A stretch of DNA of 64,000 nucleotides, from the NCBI RefSeq assembly GCF_000344685.1, contig NW_006920411.1, positions 1,991,134-2,055,133 of the forward strand. The letters are read 5' to 3'. Below, in pieces: positions 22,055-33,094 of the stretch. The translations under genes and the position numbers were made by a program. The notes beneath the pieces are model-generated. The model searched no databases and was not told the origin of the DNA. It was given only the letters and a program-made list of their open reading frames with translations. Origin of the DNA: Gloeophyllum trabeum ATCC 11539 (Eukaryota; Basidiomycota; Agaricomycetes; Gloeophyllales; Gloeophyllaceae). Position 1 is the first letter of the stretch, and each line of letters opens with the position of its first letter.

Positions 22055-23391
22055 ATGGCCTCGTCCTCTCCATACCAGTACCGCCCCGACCTCCTCGCCC
22101 CCTACCTCGAGCTCCCTCAGGGCGACAAGATTCAGGCCGAGTGTAAGCGCTCTGCCGTCTCTTATCGGCGCGTTCCCAGCTTATCGCTCCTTCTCTAGAC
22201 GTCTGGATAGACGGGGATGGTGGTCTGCGTTCAAAGACGACGGTACGTTGCGTCTTCTTGCCGTTCTGCGCCCGCCCACGCTGCGATTTCTCCGATCTTT
22301 CGTACTCATCCTGAATGACGCTGTTCTAACTCGCCTCTGAATAGACTGTGAGCAAGAAGGTCACCGATATCGGCCAGCTCCGCATCTGGGACTTCGACGG
22401 CTCCTCGACCAACCAGGCACCCGGCCACGATTCGGATGTCTACCTCCGTCCCGCCGCCATCTTCAAGGACCCCTTCCGCCGCGGCGACAACATCCTCGTC
22501 CTCGCCGAGACCTACAACAACGACGGCACCCCGAACAGGACGAACTACCGTCACCATGCCAAGAAGATCATGGACCTCGCCAAGGACCAGGAACCCTGGT
22601 TCGGTATCGAGCAGGAGTACACCCTCTTCGACGTCGATGGTACCCCCTACGGCTGGCCCAAGGGTGGTTTCCCTGGTCCCCAGGGCCCTTACTACTGCGG
22701 TGCCGGTATGCATAAAGCATGGTCACTGTCCCGCTCCGCCGTCTAACGTATCCCTCATAGGTACTGGCAAGGTCTTCGCTCGTGACCTGATCGAGGCGCA
22801 CTACCGTGCGTGTCTCTACGCCGGTGTCAACATCAGCGGTATCAACGCCGAGGTCATGCCCTCCCAGTGGGAGTTCCAGGTCGGCCCGTGCGAGGGCATC
22901 TCCATGGGTGACCACCTCTGGATGGCGCGTTACCTTCTTGTCCGCATCGCGGAGCAGTGGGGCATCAAGGTGTCCTTCCACCCCAAGCCGCTGCAGGGTG
23001 ACTGGAACGGCGCGGGCGCGCACACCAACTTCTCCACGAAGGCGATGCGCGAGGAGGGAGGAATGAAGCACATCGAGGCTGCGATCGAGAAGCTCAGCAA
23101 GAGGCACGATGAGCACATTGCTGTCTACGGGGAGGACAACGACCTGCGGTTGACCGGTCGCCATGAGACGGGCCACATCGGTACTTTCAGCAGCGGTGTC
23201 GCCAACCGTGGCGCATCCATCCGTGTACCGAGGCACGTCGCTGCCCAGGGCTACGGCTACCTCGAGGACAGACGTCCTGCCTCCAACATTGGTACGTGTA
23301 GATTCGAAGTCAGGCGCTGCTCTGTGCTAATGCTCTGCCAGACCCGTACCGTGTCACGGGCATCATCGTCGAGACCACCCTTATCAACTAG
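22055..23391 (+). CDS. GLN1: Glutamine synthetase
   Basis: Cytosolic eukaryotic (GSII) glutamine synthetase: glutamate + NH4+ + ATP to glutamine. Five exons (22055-22142, 22199-22242, 22345-22705, 22761-23291, 23342-23391; 1074 nt) encode 357 residues, the normal length. Visible signatures are the WDFDGSST beta-grasp end, EQEYTLFD with metal-binding Glu, [33 protein letters not shown] (metal and glutamate site), [10 protein letters not shown], and [10 protein letters not shown] (ATP/glutamate Arg). Start context is ACAAACATGGCC. Codon use is strongly biased to C-ending codons, fitting high expression. Intron 1 carries two CTTATC motifs (GATAAG on the other strand) at 22161-22166 and 22180-22185, possible sites for a nitrogen-regulatory GATA factor. 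Confidence 0.97.
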
Positions 23392-23771
23392 ACGGCGATC
23401 GTCATCGGTGTTCTTAGATCGTAGAGTTCTCGATTTGTCTCTAATATTTGTCAATGGACCATCAGGCTGTGGTAGTACTACTATTCTTGACGGTGAATGT
23501 GGACGCAGAAGTCTGAGACATTGTACATCGGGTTCTGGAGGAATAAACAAAATAATTTTTGACCGGGATAGGGGACCGTGATGCAATGTGGTGCAGCGGA
23601 GGTCATGGGGAGCGGGTCGAGCGTCAGCGACGGGCTCTGTGTCAGATGGTCGTCGCGTCAAAAGCGAGACGGGGCTCAGGCTTCCCTCTGCACAGCCTTC
23701 GAATTCCGTCATAGATCTTGCAATGCTCGAGGGATCGACATCAGCCTCGCGTACTGAGCTCGTCTGCCATC
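23392..23771. other. Intergenic
   Basis: About 380 bases between glutamine synthetase and the next same-strand gene, presumably 3' UTR and promoter. No feature was recognised. Confidence 0.5.
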
Positions 23772-25318
23772 ATGTCGGACGCCTCGACCAGCGACCAGAA
23801 GCTCTCCGTCGCCGCCTTTCTCAAGGTTCTCACCGACCATGGCATGCCAGTCCCAAGGGCGATGGCTGCCGCGGGCAAGATGTGCGTACTTGGTGCTCCC
23901 TGCATTCTGACTCGGACTCCAATGGCCCGTCCCCTAGACTGAAGAAATGGAACACCCGTGCGGACTTGGGCATGCTGACGAACTCTATGCTTGCGTTTGC
24001 GGGCGTGGACGACAAGAAGGACCGGAGGATGGTCCTTGAGGCGCTGAAGAAGGCGGGGATCAAGGAGACTGCGCCGAAGAGGAAGCCTGTTGGGAGCAGC
24101 AGTACCAGTGAGTCCGCCGGCCCGTCCTCGTCTGCCTCGGTGGTAAGTGGTGTCCTCGGTTATAACGGTACCAGGGGTTTGTGCTGACGTGCATCCAAGG
24201 CTCCCCCGCCGAGAAAGAGACGGAGGAAGGATGAAGAAGGCAACGAGTTCCTGCCGGGCAAGCCTGCGGACGAACTCGAAGGAGCATCGTTCGGCAGTCT
24301 GGAGTTCAAGGAAATAATAGATGAAGAGGCAAGCTCGGGTCGCTTCATCATCCTTGTCACTTCTGACCGCACGCTCTACCGGTGTTCCTCAGTTGCTGCG
24401 GACAAAGTCAACCGTGATCAACCGCGCTCCGATTATGATGGCCTGGGCCACCGTAGTCGCTGAGCGACTGGGCTTTAAACGTGAAGAAGCGCTGAGCATC
24501 GGTCAGTTGCCTTTCGTCGGGCCTCGCACTCGATTGACAATCGCATATAGCGTCCGTGTATACCGAAATGAACGCAGTAACCAAAGGCGTCTCCATTGGC
24601 ATATATGGACAGAGCAAGAAGAGCGAAATACCTGAACCAAGCAAGGGAGGCATGCAGCCGTACGTGGAGCTCATGGGCAGGAGGTGAGTCCAAGATCTGC
24701 CTTTGCGGAATGGAGCCATTTGATGATCCTCGCCGCTACCAACTCAGAATGTTTGTACTGTCTTTTCCACCTGCATGTACCTTGTTGACCTCTCATGCTT
24801 CTAGTCCACTCTACCAAACCGCGTCCAACGCGTGGCTCGGCATGGCAGCCAACAAACCCACCCCTCCAAGCTCTGCATACTCCTACATCACCCGCTCCCT
24901 CCGCCAAACCGCGCCGCACGTCCTCGGCGCTATGCGCCTGTTAGCCGAGAGCTACGAACCCGACGAACTGAACAGGAAAGGCTTCGGCCTGTACTGCGAG
25001 TTCAGACCCGAAGTCGGCGGGTGGGGCGAGAGAGGCGAGGTCAAATGCGAGACTATCTTGCAGCTGAGGAAGAAGAAGCAGGAGGACCCGAGTGGCGGGG
25101 TCAAGTTGGAAGAAGGAGAGACGGACCGTGAAGCCCTGTCATCATCGACCACTGAAGCAGGGCCTCCCGTCAAGCAAGAGCCTGAGGCAAACCAAATAGC
25201 CCCCAAAGTAGAAGTACCACAGGCGAAGCCTCTCGATGCCAGGGCGTCAGAACCGCCAGATGAATTTGCAGACCCAGAGTATGACGCTATTGACTTCAGT
25301 GCGCTCGAGATACCCTAG
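23772..25318 (+). CDS. Conserved fungal protein of unknown function
   Basis: Spliced gene starting at ATG 23772. The first intron (about 23882-23938) joins AAAGKI to LKKWNTRADLG, and further introns lie near 24143, 24329, 24505 and 24686. The N-terminal ~70 residues form a helical module (AAFLKVLTDHGMPV, LGMLTNSMLAFAG). A basic PPPRKRRRKDEE stretch that looks like a nuclear localisation signal follows. The central ~60 residues hold a distinctive helical motif, INRAPIMMAWATVVAERLGF then EALSIASVYTEMNA and KGVSIGIY. A C-terminal module has ITRSLRQTAPHVLGAMRLL and FGLYCEFRPEV. The tail is acidic with two VKQEP/VKLEEGE-like sites resembling SUMO consensus. I do not recognise a function; nuclear location is inferred. 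Confidence 0.82.
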
Positions 25319-25485
25319 TGTATATCTGGCACTTCGATCTACTAGGACGTCCATTCTCACTCGGGTATGTCCATTAGTGTTATGTTCTGTCTAATCATAA
25401 CAGACGAATAAACAATACAGTCTACCAGGCTATGCCTTTTTGGACCACCTCCCCACCGCACGCCTAAACGCACACATACATGGAC

Positions 25486-27121
25486 CTATGCATGCAGGTT
25501 CTTGATAATCTCAGCGGTGAAGTCCGACGTCGTAGCAGATCCTGAGAACATAATGGACAATGAGCGAAGTATGGAACGGGACATGCTTGCTTCACGAACC
25601 TCCCATATCTGCGGTCCTGACTTTGCCTGCGTTGATAACGTTGAATGTCGAGCTTGCAATGCTGTTAGCAATGTTGTCCAGCCTGCAATATCCTCGGTAT
25701 CAGCGGAACGAAAATGCACAGATGGATCTACGATGCGCACCCCAAGTGTCTCAGCATCATGGTAGCGCTGAGGATCATAGCGGCGGGGTTGGCACGGTTA
25801 GTACCCATGATATCCTGGGCGACGTGACGGCATCCGGGCTCGAACAGGGCATAGTCCTAGTATGAGACTTTAGATAATGCTTGTCATTGAGCACTTCAAA
25901 ATCCACTGACCCTGCCAATATTGCAACCAGGGACGATACCTGGGCCACCAACGAGAGCCGCGCCAATGTTCGATACAATGGCACCATAAAGATTGGGCAT
26001 GACCATAACATCGAATTGCTGAGGACGAGCAACCAACTGCATGGAACTAGGTCACAATGTCAACCAGAATCCAAACTTATTGAACGCTGTTCAGGAACTC
26101 ACGTATTGTCCACAATCATGTCATTGGCAGTGATACCCGTGCTCTTGTACTCCTCGGCAATACGACGGAAGGTGTTGAGGAACAGACCATCACCCAATTT
26201 CATGATGTTGGCCTTGTGCACGCAAGTAACTTTCTATACAACCAGCACCATATGTTCCTACGCGGTCCCAGGCACAGGCAATGCGAGAAACATACCTTGC
26301 GGTTGTTCTTCAGCGCAAAGTCGAAGGCGAACCGGCATATCCGCTCGGTCTTGGCCCTCGTCGAGACCTTCAAGCTCTCAACAACACCGGGGTAGCTCTG
26401 GTGCTCCAGGCCAGAGTACTCACCCTCGGTGTTCTCACGGATGATGGCGAAGTCGACGTTATTGTGGCGGGTGGGGAAACCTGGGAGAGACTTGCAGAGG
26501 ACGACAGAGGCATAGATGTCGAGCTGCTGCCGCATAGCCACATTCCATGATATGTGGCCAGACTGGGAGATAGGGGTGAAGAGGATACCTGCGGATTGCA
26601 TAATAAGAGATGCGCAAAACTAGATTGCACCCTGTCCGCAACTAACCCTTGAGCCCGACCCTGTTTCGCCGTAAGCTTTCCAAGGCCTGCTTGAAGAGGT
26701 CCTCGCCGGAGGAGGACATGCCGGATACGTTGTACTGCTCCCACTCAATGGGAGCGTTCACGTATTCGAAAATTTCCTTGACGGAGTCCGTAATTTCTTG
26801 ACCGATACCGTCACCAGGAATGAGGGTGACCTAGTTAGGATCGTCAGTCCGAGCAGGACGTGCTCAGCTGGGTGCAACATACCGTATAGACACCTCCATA
26901 CTTGGTCGGTAGCTATTGATACGTGAATTTGTATTCAGGAAGACGATCATATGAGTGACCCCATACCCTCTGAGCGACCTTCGGGAAACCAGCAGACAGG
27001 GTGGTCGCCGTCCTCTTTTACGCGAAAAACCATAAGTCCTGGTCAGAAAACACAGATTCGAGCAGCTTACGGCGTGGGTGAGCGCAGGGCGCGTAGACGA
27101 GGCGAGGGCGTTGCGAATCAT
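25486..27121 (-). CDS. IDH1: NAD-dependent isocitrate dehydrogenase subunit 1, mitochondrial
   Basis: Regulatory-type subunit of mitochondrial NAD-IDH in the TCA cycle (isocitrate to 2-oxoglutarate). The N-terminus from ATG 27121 is a presequence ([17 protein letters not shown]). After an intron come [126 protein letters not shown], and the terminal [18 protein letters not shown]1 rather than IDH2 is supported by close agreement with the yeast IDH1 pattern, such as the KTERI-RFAFDFA run. A 58-nt intron splits the last exon just before GSATTSD. Stop at 25486. Confidence 0.95.
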
Positions 27122-28098
27122 GGCCGACGTCGAGGGAGGTGAGGGAGGAAATATTCACAAAGTCGGGAGCAGCAGGAACAGTTGAGGAGGCAAGACTGCT
27201 CCACGTGCTAACGCTGGACCCACGTGGGAAACGTCATCGTCGTTCGGCAGGTGCGCTTGCTCTTTCCTCCGTCGCGTCTGAGCTCGAGCGCAGGGCCGCA
27301 GTCTGCACGTACTTACAGCAGGGACTGGCCACGAATACTGACACTAGTTGCCTTTGATCTGCGTCTTCCATCGAGGATTCGGGTCTCTCTGTACTACTTT
27401 CTCCGGCCGCCCGGGCGGCATGGTTGTATCCCATCCGGATGGGTTGGACTTGTACCGTTCATCAAGGTCACTTGTGGTAGCTTCCCAGATCATTCTCCGG
27501 GGTTAGCTATTCTTTAAAAGTCAGTATACATTTTTGGAGACCAAGTACACGAAGTCGCCGAGTAACTCGTGGAAGTTAACTATCACCCAAGCATGTGAGA
27601 ATACCTAGGCCTCCGTAACAATACTGGAAGCATTCTGGATATAAACCGTCCAAGTATGCCTCATCACCACAGATGATCCTATCCTGGTCTCCAGGCCGTC
27701 TGGGTGACCCTATAGGATAAATCTAGAATGCTCTGCCTTCGCACGAGCAAATTATGCGTTCGGCCTCGTGAGAGGGGCTGGCGGTCAAAAATCAAAATGA
27801 AGAACGTCTCGGCATTATATCCACTTCCATCACATTCAACTATCAACCCTGTCCTCGGAAAGGCCTCGTATACATGCTCTACTATGCCACTCGAATCAGA
27901 TCTTCGGGGCTCATTGGACTGCAGGGGACGCGACGGTGGCTGGCGGTTTCGCACGTTAATGGACGATCGAATGCCTTACATAAGCCAAATTTCTGGAAAT
28001 GGCATGCGGTCGTTCGATCCTCTCGCAGGGAACCAACAGCGCGAGAGCCCAGGAAGTCTCGAGTTTGGCTGGCGGTTAAAACTAGGCTCCTCTCCGCT
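27122..28098. promoter_or_regulatory. Divergent intergenic region, IDH1 / membrane hydrolase
   Basis: About 750-980 bases, depending on the hydrolase start, shared by the IDH1 promoter (-) and the hydrolase promoter (+). The hydrolase frame is open back to an ATG at 27874. The 225 nt before 28099 may be coding, but their residue composition looks less conserved. No RNA gene was seen. Confidence 0.4.
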
Positions 28099-30154
28099 AT
28101 GGACAGCCGTCCCCCTTGCGACTTGGCCGGGCAGCTCGACCCCAGGATGTCTCAGGAAGCGAGCGACGTTGTACGCGACCCGTCTGAAGTAGCGTTGGCA
28201 GCCCGCAAGCGAGACGTGTCATTCTACCTGGTCCTCGTCTTCGCTGTCGGACCCATCTGGTCGATTGTTCCTCTGTCATGGGCGTATGTTGTCTACAACT
28301 TATGGTCTGGAAGGGTATGGTTCCTGTCCTGGCACGAAGCGGCCGCCTTCGGTGCGGCTGTATGCGAGGTAGTCTACCCGGTTGACTTCATCGTACAGTG
28401 CTCATTTACGCGTTATCAGGCGTTCTTCAGCATATATTACTATCAGTTGTCAAGATACGTCTCTGGTCCTTCCCCACTTCCGGCTGGGAATCTCGTCGAG
28501 CTCCAGGCCGCCTTCTCTCGTGTTCTGCAAGCAGGCCTGGCCTCCCTTCCCGAGGATGGATTCGACGAGGAGACATTGGAAGACGAGCGGCCTGGCAGTC
28601 CAGCGGAAGCTTTGACCAAGCTTGAATACAGCGACCCTCGAGCGATTGATTTCCGTAACTGCTTACGGATTTGGTGAGCACGCAGTGATCTCCACCACCC
28701 GTGTTACGCGGTTGCTTACATTCACTAGGTTTGGCAAAGCTCCCTGGTCCCAGATCCACACTCAGGAAGTCTATGCATGGTTATATTGGTCCATATTCAA
28801 CGAGGCCCTGCCCCCGTTGGATAGCCTATCACCTGCACAGCGTGCCGCCCTTGACGATGCCCTGAATATGATCGAGATGCGCACTGGCTCTACGATTCCT
28901 CGCGGATCAAACCCTGATATCAAGCCCATTCTTCTGACATTGGACCCTGTCAACGTCTCGTTTCGTCCGCTAGTCTGGTACCTGTTCGTAACGGCTGCCA
29001 ATTACAGTATACGGAAATGGTGCCAGTACGGATGGGGAGCTCAGTTCGGGCGATACAAGAATATGGAGTACGGCCCTTTCTTTAGAGACAGAAGTGATGA
29101 TTTGACGAAACCTGCCTCTCCAGGTATATGGTCCGCGTACCCGAAGGGTGGAGCCCAGCGACTGGTCCCCATCCTATCGTCTTCCTGCACGGACTTGGTC
29201 TCGGTCTGACCCAATACAAGCTCTTCCTGACCCATTTGCACGAGACGTTCCCTGACCGGCCTCTGCTCGTTCCCCTGCAACCACAAATTAGCCAAGATAT
29301 ATTCCACCCCCGGTTCCTGAAACCCATGGGTCGACATGAGATGGCTGACACGCTTGCCGAGCTGTTGAAGAGCTTGAACTGGGTTCGGGATGTCAGCAAT
29401 GAGGATAGTGACAGCGAGAAGGAAACCTCAGACGAGGAGAGAAGTAAAGGTATCACCCTTCTGAGCCATTCCAAGTATGTTTTTATTCTTGGTGCCATGC
29501 TCGACATTTCTAAGCCGGGGGTTTTAGTGGATCATACGTGCATGGTTGGATGCTCAAGTCGCATCCTGAGATGGTCTACCGATCCTGCTTCGTAGATCCC
29601 GTCACATTCTGCTCATGGGAGGGCGGTGGGTGTCTAACCTCCCTGCTTGGACCTCGTTCCTACTGAATTGACTCCCCTCTCCGCAGACGTCTGCTACAAT
29701 TTCCTATACCGTCCCTGCTCCAACGTGAGTACCACTCATTCAGCGTGACAACACTTGCTGATGCTCGACGCGCGTTTCTAGGGTCTCGAGTTGATAATGC
29801 GGTATTTCGTAGGCACTGAACTTGGCGTTGCAAACCTGCTGCAGCGGCATTTCGACTGGTCCTCCAACTCGCTTTGGTACGAAGAGATACCCAATGCGCG
29901 TGACCCCGCTCGGACCATGTTCCTTCTCGGTGGGAAGGACGCCATAGTTAATGCTGAGGTAAGCTTTGTGCTGAGTTGTGGTCAGCGCGATTTCCTCACA
30001 ATCGTGCCGTTTGTTGTCGCAGCGAGTGAAACGATACCTGCGCTCTCACGGAATCCGCAAGGGTCTATGGTACGATCCGAAAGGAAGGCACGGGCAGGCT
30101 TTACTCGCGGGCGGCGAGGGACACGCGGAGATCCTTCGCTGGCTGCGACAATAA
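28099..30154 (+). CDS. Membrane-anchored alpha/beta-hydrolase fold protein
   Basis: Fungal protein with N-terminal membrane helices and a C-terminal hydrolase. From ATG 28099 (alternatives 27874 and 28147) the N-terminus has a hydrophobic pair, FYLVLVFAVGPIWSIVPLSWAY and a second segment around AAFGAAVCEVVYPVDFIV. A region around RPLVWYLFVTAANY follows. The hydrolase part has an oxyanion-type VFLHGLGLGLTQY, a nucleophile-elbow candidate ITLLSHSNGSYMHGW (S-x-S-x-G, split by an intron near 29475), an acid-site FLLGGKDAIVNAE, and a His-containing RHGQALLAGGEGHAEILRW near the end. Length is about 600 residues. Introns are near 28675, 29120, 29475, 29625, 29725 and 29960. Substrate is unknown; lipid or ester hydrolysis is inferred from fold and membrane anchoring. 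Confidence 0.8.
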
Positions 30155-30320
30155 CGATCTGACGCGACTATCCGATGTTATCGAGTTTGCTCTGGCACAT
30201 TACCGTAGACGTACAACACTATCGGGATTTTGTAGTTACATCTATACCACTAATGTTACACAAGTAATTTATCCTGTATCTTGCTTTTGAACATGTACTG
30301 GCGTGTGGGCGTTCGGGTCC

Positions 30321-31611
30321 TCAGTGGATGTACAGAGCTCCGAAGGTGTTTGCAGGTTCGAATGGTGAGTTCTTGCAGGGCGTTTGGAACGGCTTGTCCA
30401 ATCCTGGGAGGAGGCGAAGCGCGTTCTTGTGCATGACCGCTTGTACTGCAGCGGGCGGTTGGTCCTTGAAAAAAGAATCCGCGTTCTTGTTGAACCATTG
30501 AACCATTTCCGTCGAGACAGCTGTGGCCACAAAAAAGCAGTATACATCAGGAACGTAGGGCAAGGACAAAATGATGCGCTTACCAGGTATGTCGGAACCA
30601 AAGAGGAGGCGATCCGTCGGTACGAAGCTTTGGATTGCAGCGAGTGTTGTCTCGTATCCGCTCAGTGCAAGCTCGTAATAGAAGCTCTTGAAGTCTTGCA
30701 ATATTTCTTCGGGCGTCAGGGGACAGCCCATATGCCGAGACAACACGGCAACTCGAGATGCCAGAAATGGGACGGTGCCGCCGAGATGGGCCAGGATGAT
30801 CTTCACATTCGAATACTTCCGTTTCCTGCCGGTTACAACCAGCTGTGCGGCGGCTCTGAAGGTTTCGTGGGGTACCTTTGATGTAGGTCGGATGAATTCC
30901 GTGCGCGGTAGTTATGGCGCACTTTACCTCGACGATGGGGATCCCGAGGAAAGGGTGGGGATACGATGTCCGTATCTGGGCGCCGTGCAGGAATACGACA
31001 GCCTTCCGTCGGTCCAGTAGATGCCAAATGGGGTCTAAACGGTCGTCACCGCAGTAAACTGCAAAATGTTGGTGAGCGGGCAGATAGGATAATCTAGAGC
31101 TGTACCTCTATTGTCCGAATCTCCGTACGACGAGGATAGGGCGATTCCGTCGGCACCTAGGTCGTCCATGGCATAATTAATCTCGTCCAACGCGCCTTCA
31201 GGCAACCATGATCGTCAGTTCTGGCGCGAAAGAGAGGACCCGCGTACCTTCGACGTCTCGCAAGTCGGGAAGGGTAGCAAAAAATCGGAATCTATCCGGG
31301 TGTGCTGAGCATACACTGGCTGCGTATCTGTTATATTCTCGAGCTTGGAGACGCGAGTACGTTCCAGCGGGCAGAGAAAGGACTGCTTTGCGGATGGCCA
31401 GTTCGTTCATCGCTTTTAGGCTGATATCAGGAGACCAAGGCAGGTTTTCGGCGGGAGTCTTCCAACCGACTTGTACGTTCTGGTCTGCTTTCTTCAGACT
31501 AGAAGGAAAGAAATGGTGGTGGAAATCTATCCGTTCTCCTGAAATGTTCTGTCATATCTAAGTAGACGCGAAGGTAATGCCGTCCTGTAAACTGACCTTA
31601 CTTGCGGACAT
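30321..31611 (-). CDS. Amidohydrolase (ACMSD / aromatic decarboxylase-like)
   Basis: Metal-dependent TIM-barrel protein of the amidohydrolase-2 family, which includes ACMSD and gamma-resorcylate/o-pyrocatechuate decarboxylases. The tiny first exon (ATGTCCGCAA at 31611) splices over ~50 nt to give MSARERIDFHHHFFP, placing the HxH metal ligands at the N-terminus. Downstream are LPAGTYSRLQAREYN, FRFFATLPDLRD, DLGADGIALSSSYGD, VVFLHGAQI (His), KIILAHLGGTVPFLASR (His), YYELALSG and RLLFGSDIP with the catalytic Asp. The C-terminus is NALRLLPGL plus a short tail. About 350 residues. No pathway neighbours identify the substrate; decarboxylase versus hydrolase is undecided. Confidence 0.86.
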
Positions 31612-31883
31612 GGTGGACACTGGAGGTAGGAGGAAGGGCCACTGGCAGTAGTTGGCTCCTGGGTTTGCGACGGTAGCCCTTCACATGCTGAAGTCGGGCA
31701 ATATGGCTACGACAGATCTGCGTCGAGGGGCAGAACGAACGTTTATCAAATTCGGAGGCTTATAGGACACCAGGGATGTGATCCGCCATAGTGACAGATC
31801 GTGTGGCACTGCAGATCATGGCTTCTTTGTATTCACTACTTAAGTACATTCACAATACACTTCGACACTGCGCCCTGCTTGCT

Positions 31884-32885
31884 TTACTTCCTCCTGTAAT
31901 CAGCGCATTGCTCCGAGTCCCAGCTCACAAACTGTCCGCTCAGCGACTTGTCCGCCTTCACGGCGAGCGCTGCGATAACATGCCCGCTGTCTTCAGGTTT
32001 GACAAGCTTGCCATTCTTGTGCGCATCAACGAATCTAGCATAGTCTTGCTCTTTCATCTGCGAAGCTCCATCCGACCGGAGCATTTCTTGCATCTGTGGC
32101 GGAGGTCTTAGTTTCTTCACAGCTTGCAATGGCGAATGAACATACACCAGTGTCGACCATGCCTGGACGCAATGCGACGCTGACGACGTCAGGCTCTTCC
32201 TGAGCAAGCGTCCTGGTATACAGATTAATTAAAATCCCCGAGGCCGTTGCGTTGAGATGCTGACCTGCATAGACTATTCATGGCAGCTTTGCTTGCGTTG
32301 TATGCACCCCATGCGGCCATACCACCAACAGCAGCCCCGGAACTGACAAAGACAACTTTACCGCCTAACTCACTCTTGCGGAGAGCCGGGAGGGTCGCTT
32401 TCAGAGCCGTAAGCAAAGAGAAGAAATTCACGTCAAAGTGTGACTTCCACGCGTCGATGTCAGCAGAATCGATGCGCCCAAGGGGCTCCAGTACACCTGC
32501 ATTCAGGATCAGTCCGTCGATGTGCTGGTACGTCTTTTGGGCCAAAACGATGGCTTGGGTGAAGCCGGTAGCATCGGTACTGGATAAGTTGCAGCCGTTG
32601 AGATAGCGCGGTGTCAGACAGCCACTATACCACTGACACACTGCATTCTATCGTGAAAAGCGTGGATGTATGCGTCTTCAGGAGCTCGACGAGTTCAGGC
32701 GTTCTCGTGCGTGATATCGCGACGACGATCGCATCCAGAGACTCAAGGAGGATCTTTGTGACGGCCAGGCCGATGCCTCTGTGTTTAACCGAGAATCAGC
32801 TGCCAATGCCGAGGAACTTTGTTTGAGAATATATGAACTTTGAAGCGCCAGTCACAACGACGACGGGTTTCCGCTGGCTGGCCAT
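31884..32885 (-). CDS. Short-chain dehydrogenase/reductase
   Basis: NAD(P)-dependent SDR, closest in pattern to the yeast IRC24/YIR035C benzil-reductase-like group. Start at 32885 gives MASQRKPVVVVTGASKGIG once the first intron (interrupting just after GASK) is removed, the Rossmann glycine motif. DGLILNAGVLEPLG is the NAG motif. VVFVSSGAAVGG and AYNASKAAMNSLCR provide the catalytic Ser and Y-x3-K. ALRPGMVDTGMQ is the PG motif and substrate loop. The protein ends GQFVSWDSEQC near 31884. About 255 residues with several ~50-nt introns. It is divergent from the PDH E1-beta gene with 209 nt between start codons. Physiological substrate is unknown. Confidence 0.9.
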
Positions 32886-33094
32886 GTCTGCTCTGGAAAG
32901 AACGGTGGGTGCGGGCACGGAGAAATGAGCGTGCAGGCTGGTTATCGGAGAGGAGCGTGGGCGCCGGAGGCGTGCCGCACTCCCCAAAAAGCTTGTGGGA
33001 GCGTACGCTGACCATACTTTGGTCGGGACGCCTCGGATTGCTTTCTCACTGACAGCGCATCCGTTCTCCTCCCTCCTTCCCTCCCTCGAAACTT

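Noticed and set aside
22568..23236. 222-codon antisense frame in glutamine synthetase
   Set aside because: Antisense shadow of the same biased codons; no independent signals.
22436..23581. 381-codon + strand frame overlapping glutamine synthetase
   Set aside because: It is the +1/+2 shadow of a strongly codon-biased gene; product is Ser/Arg/Pro-rich noise across known introns and exons.
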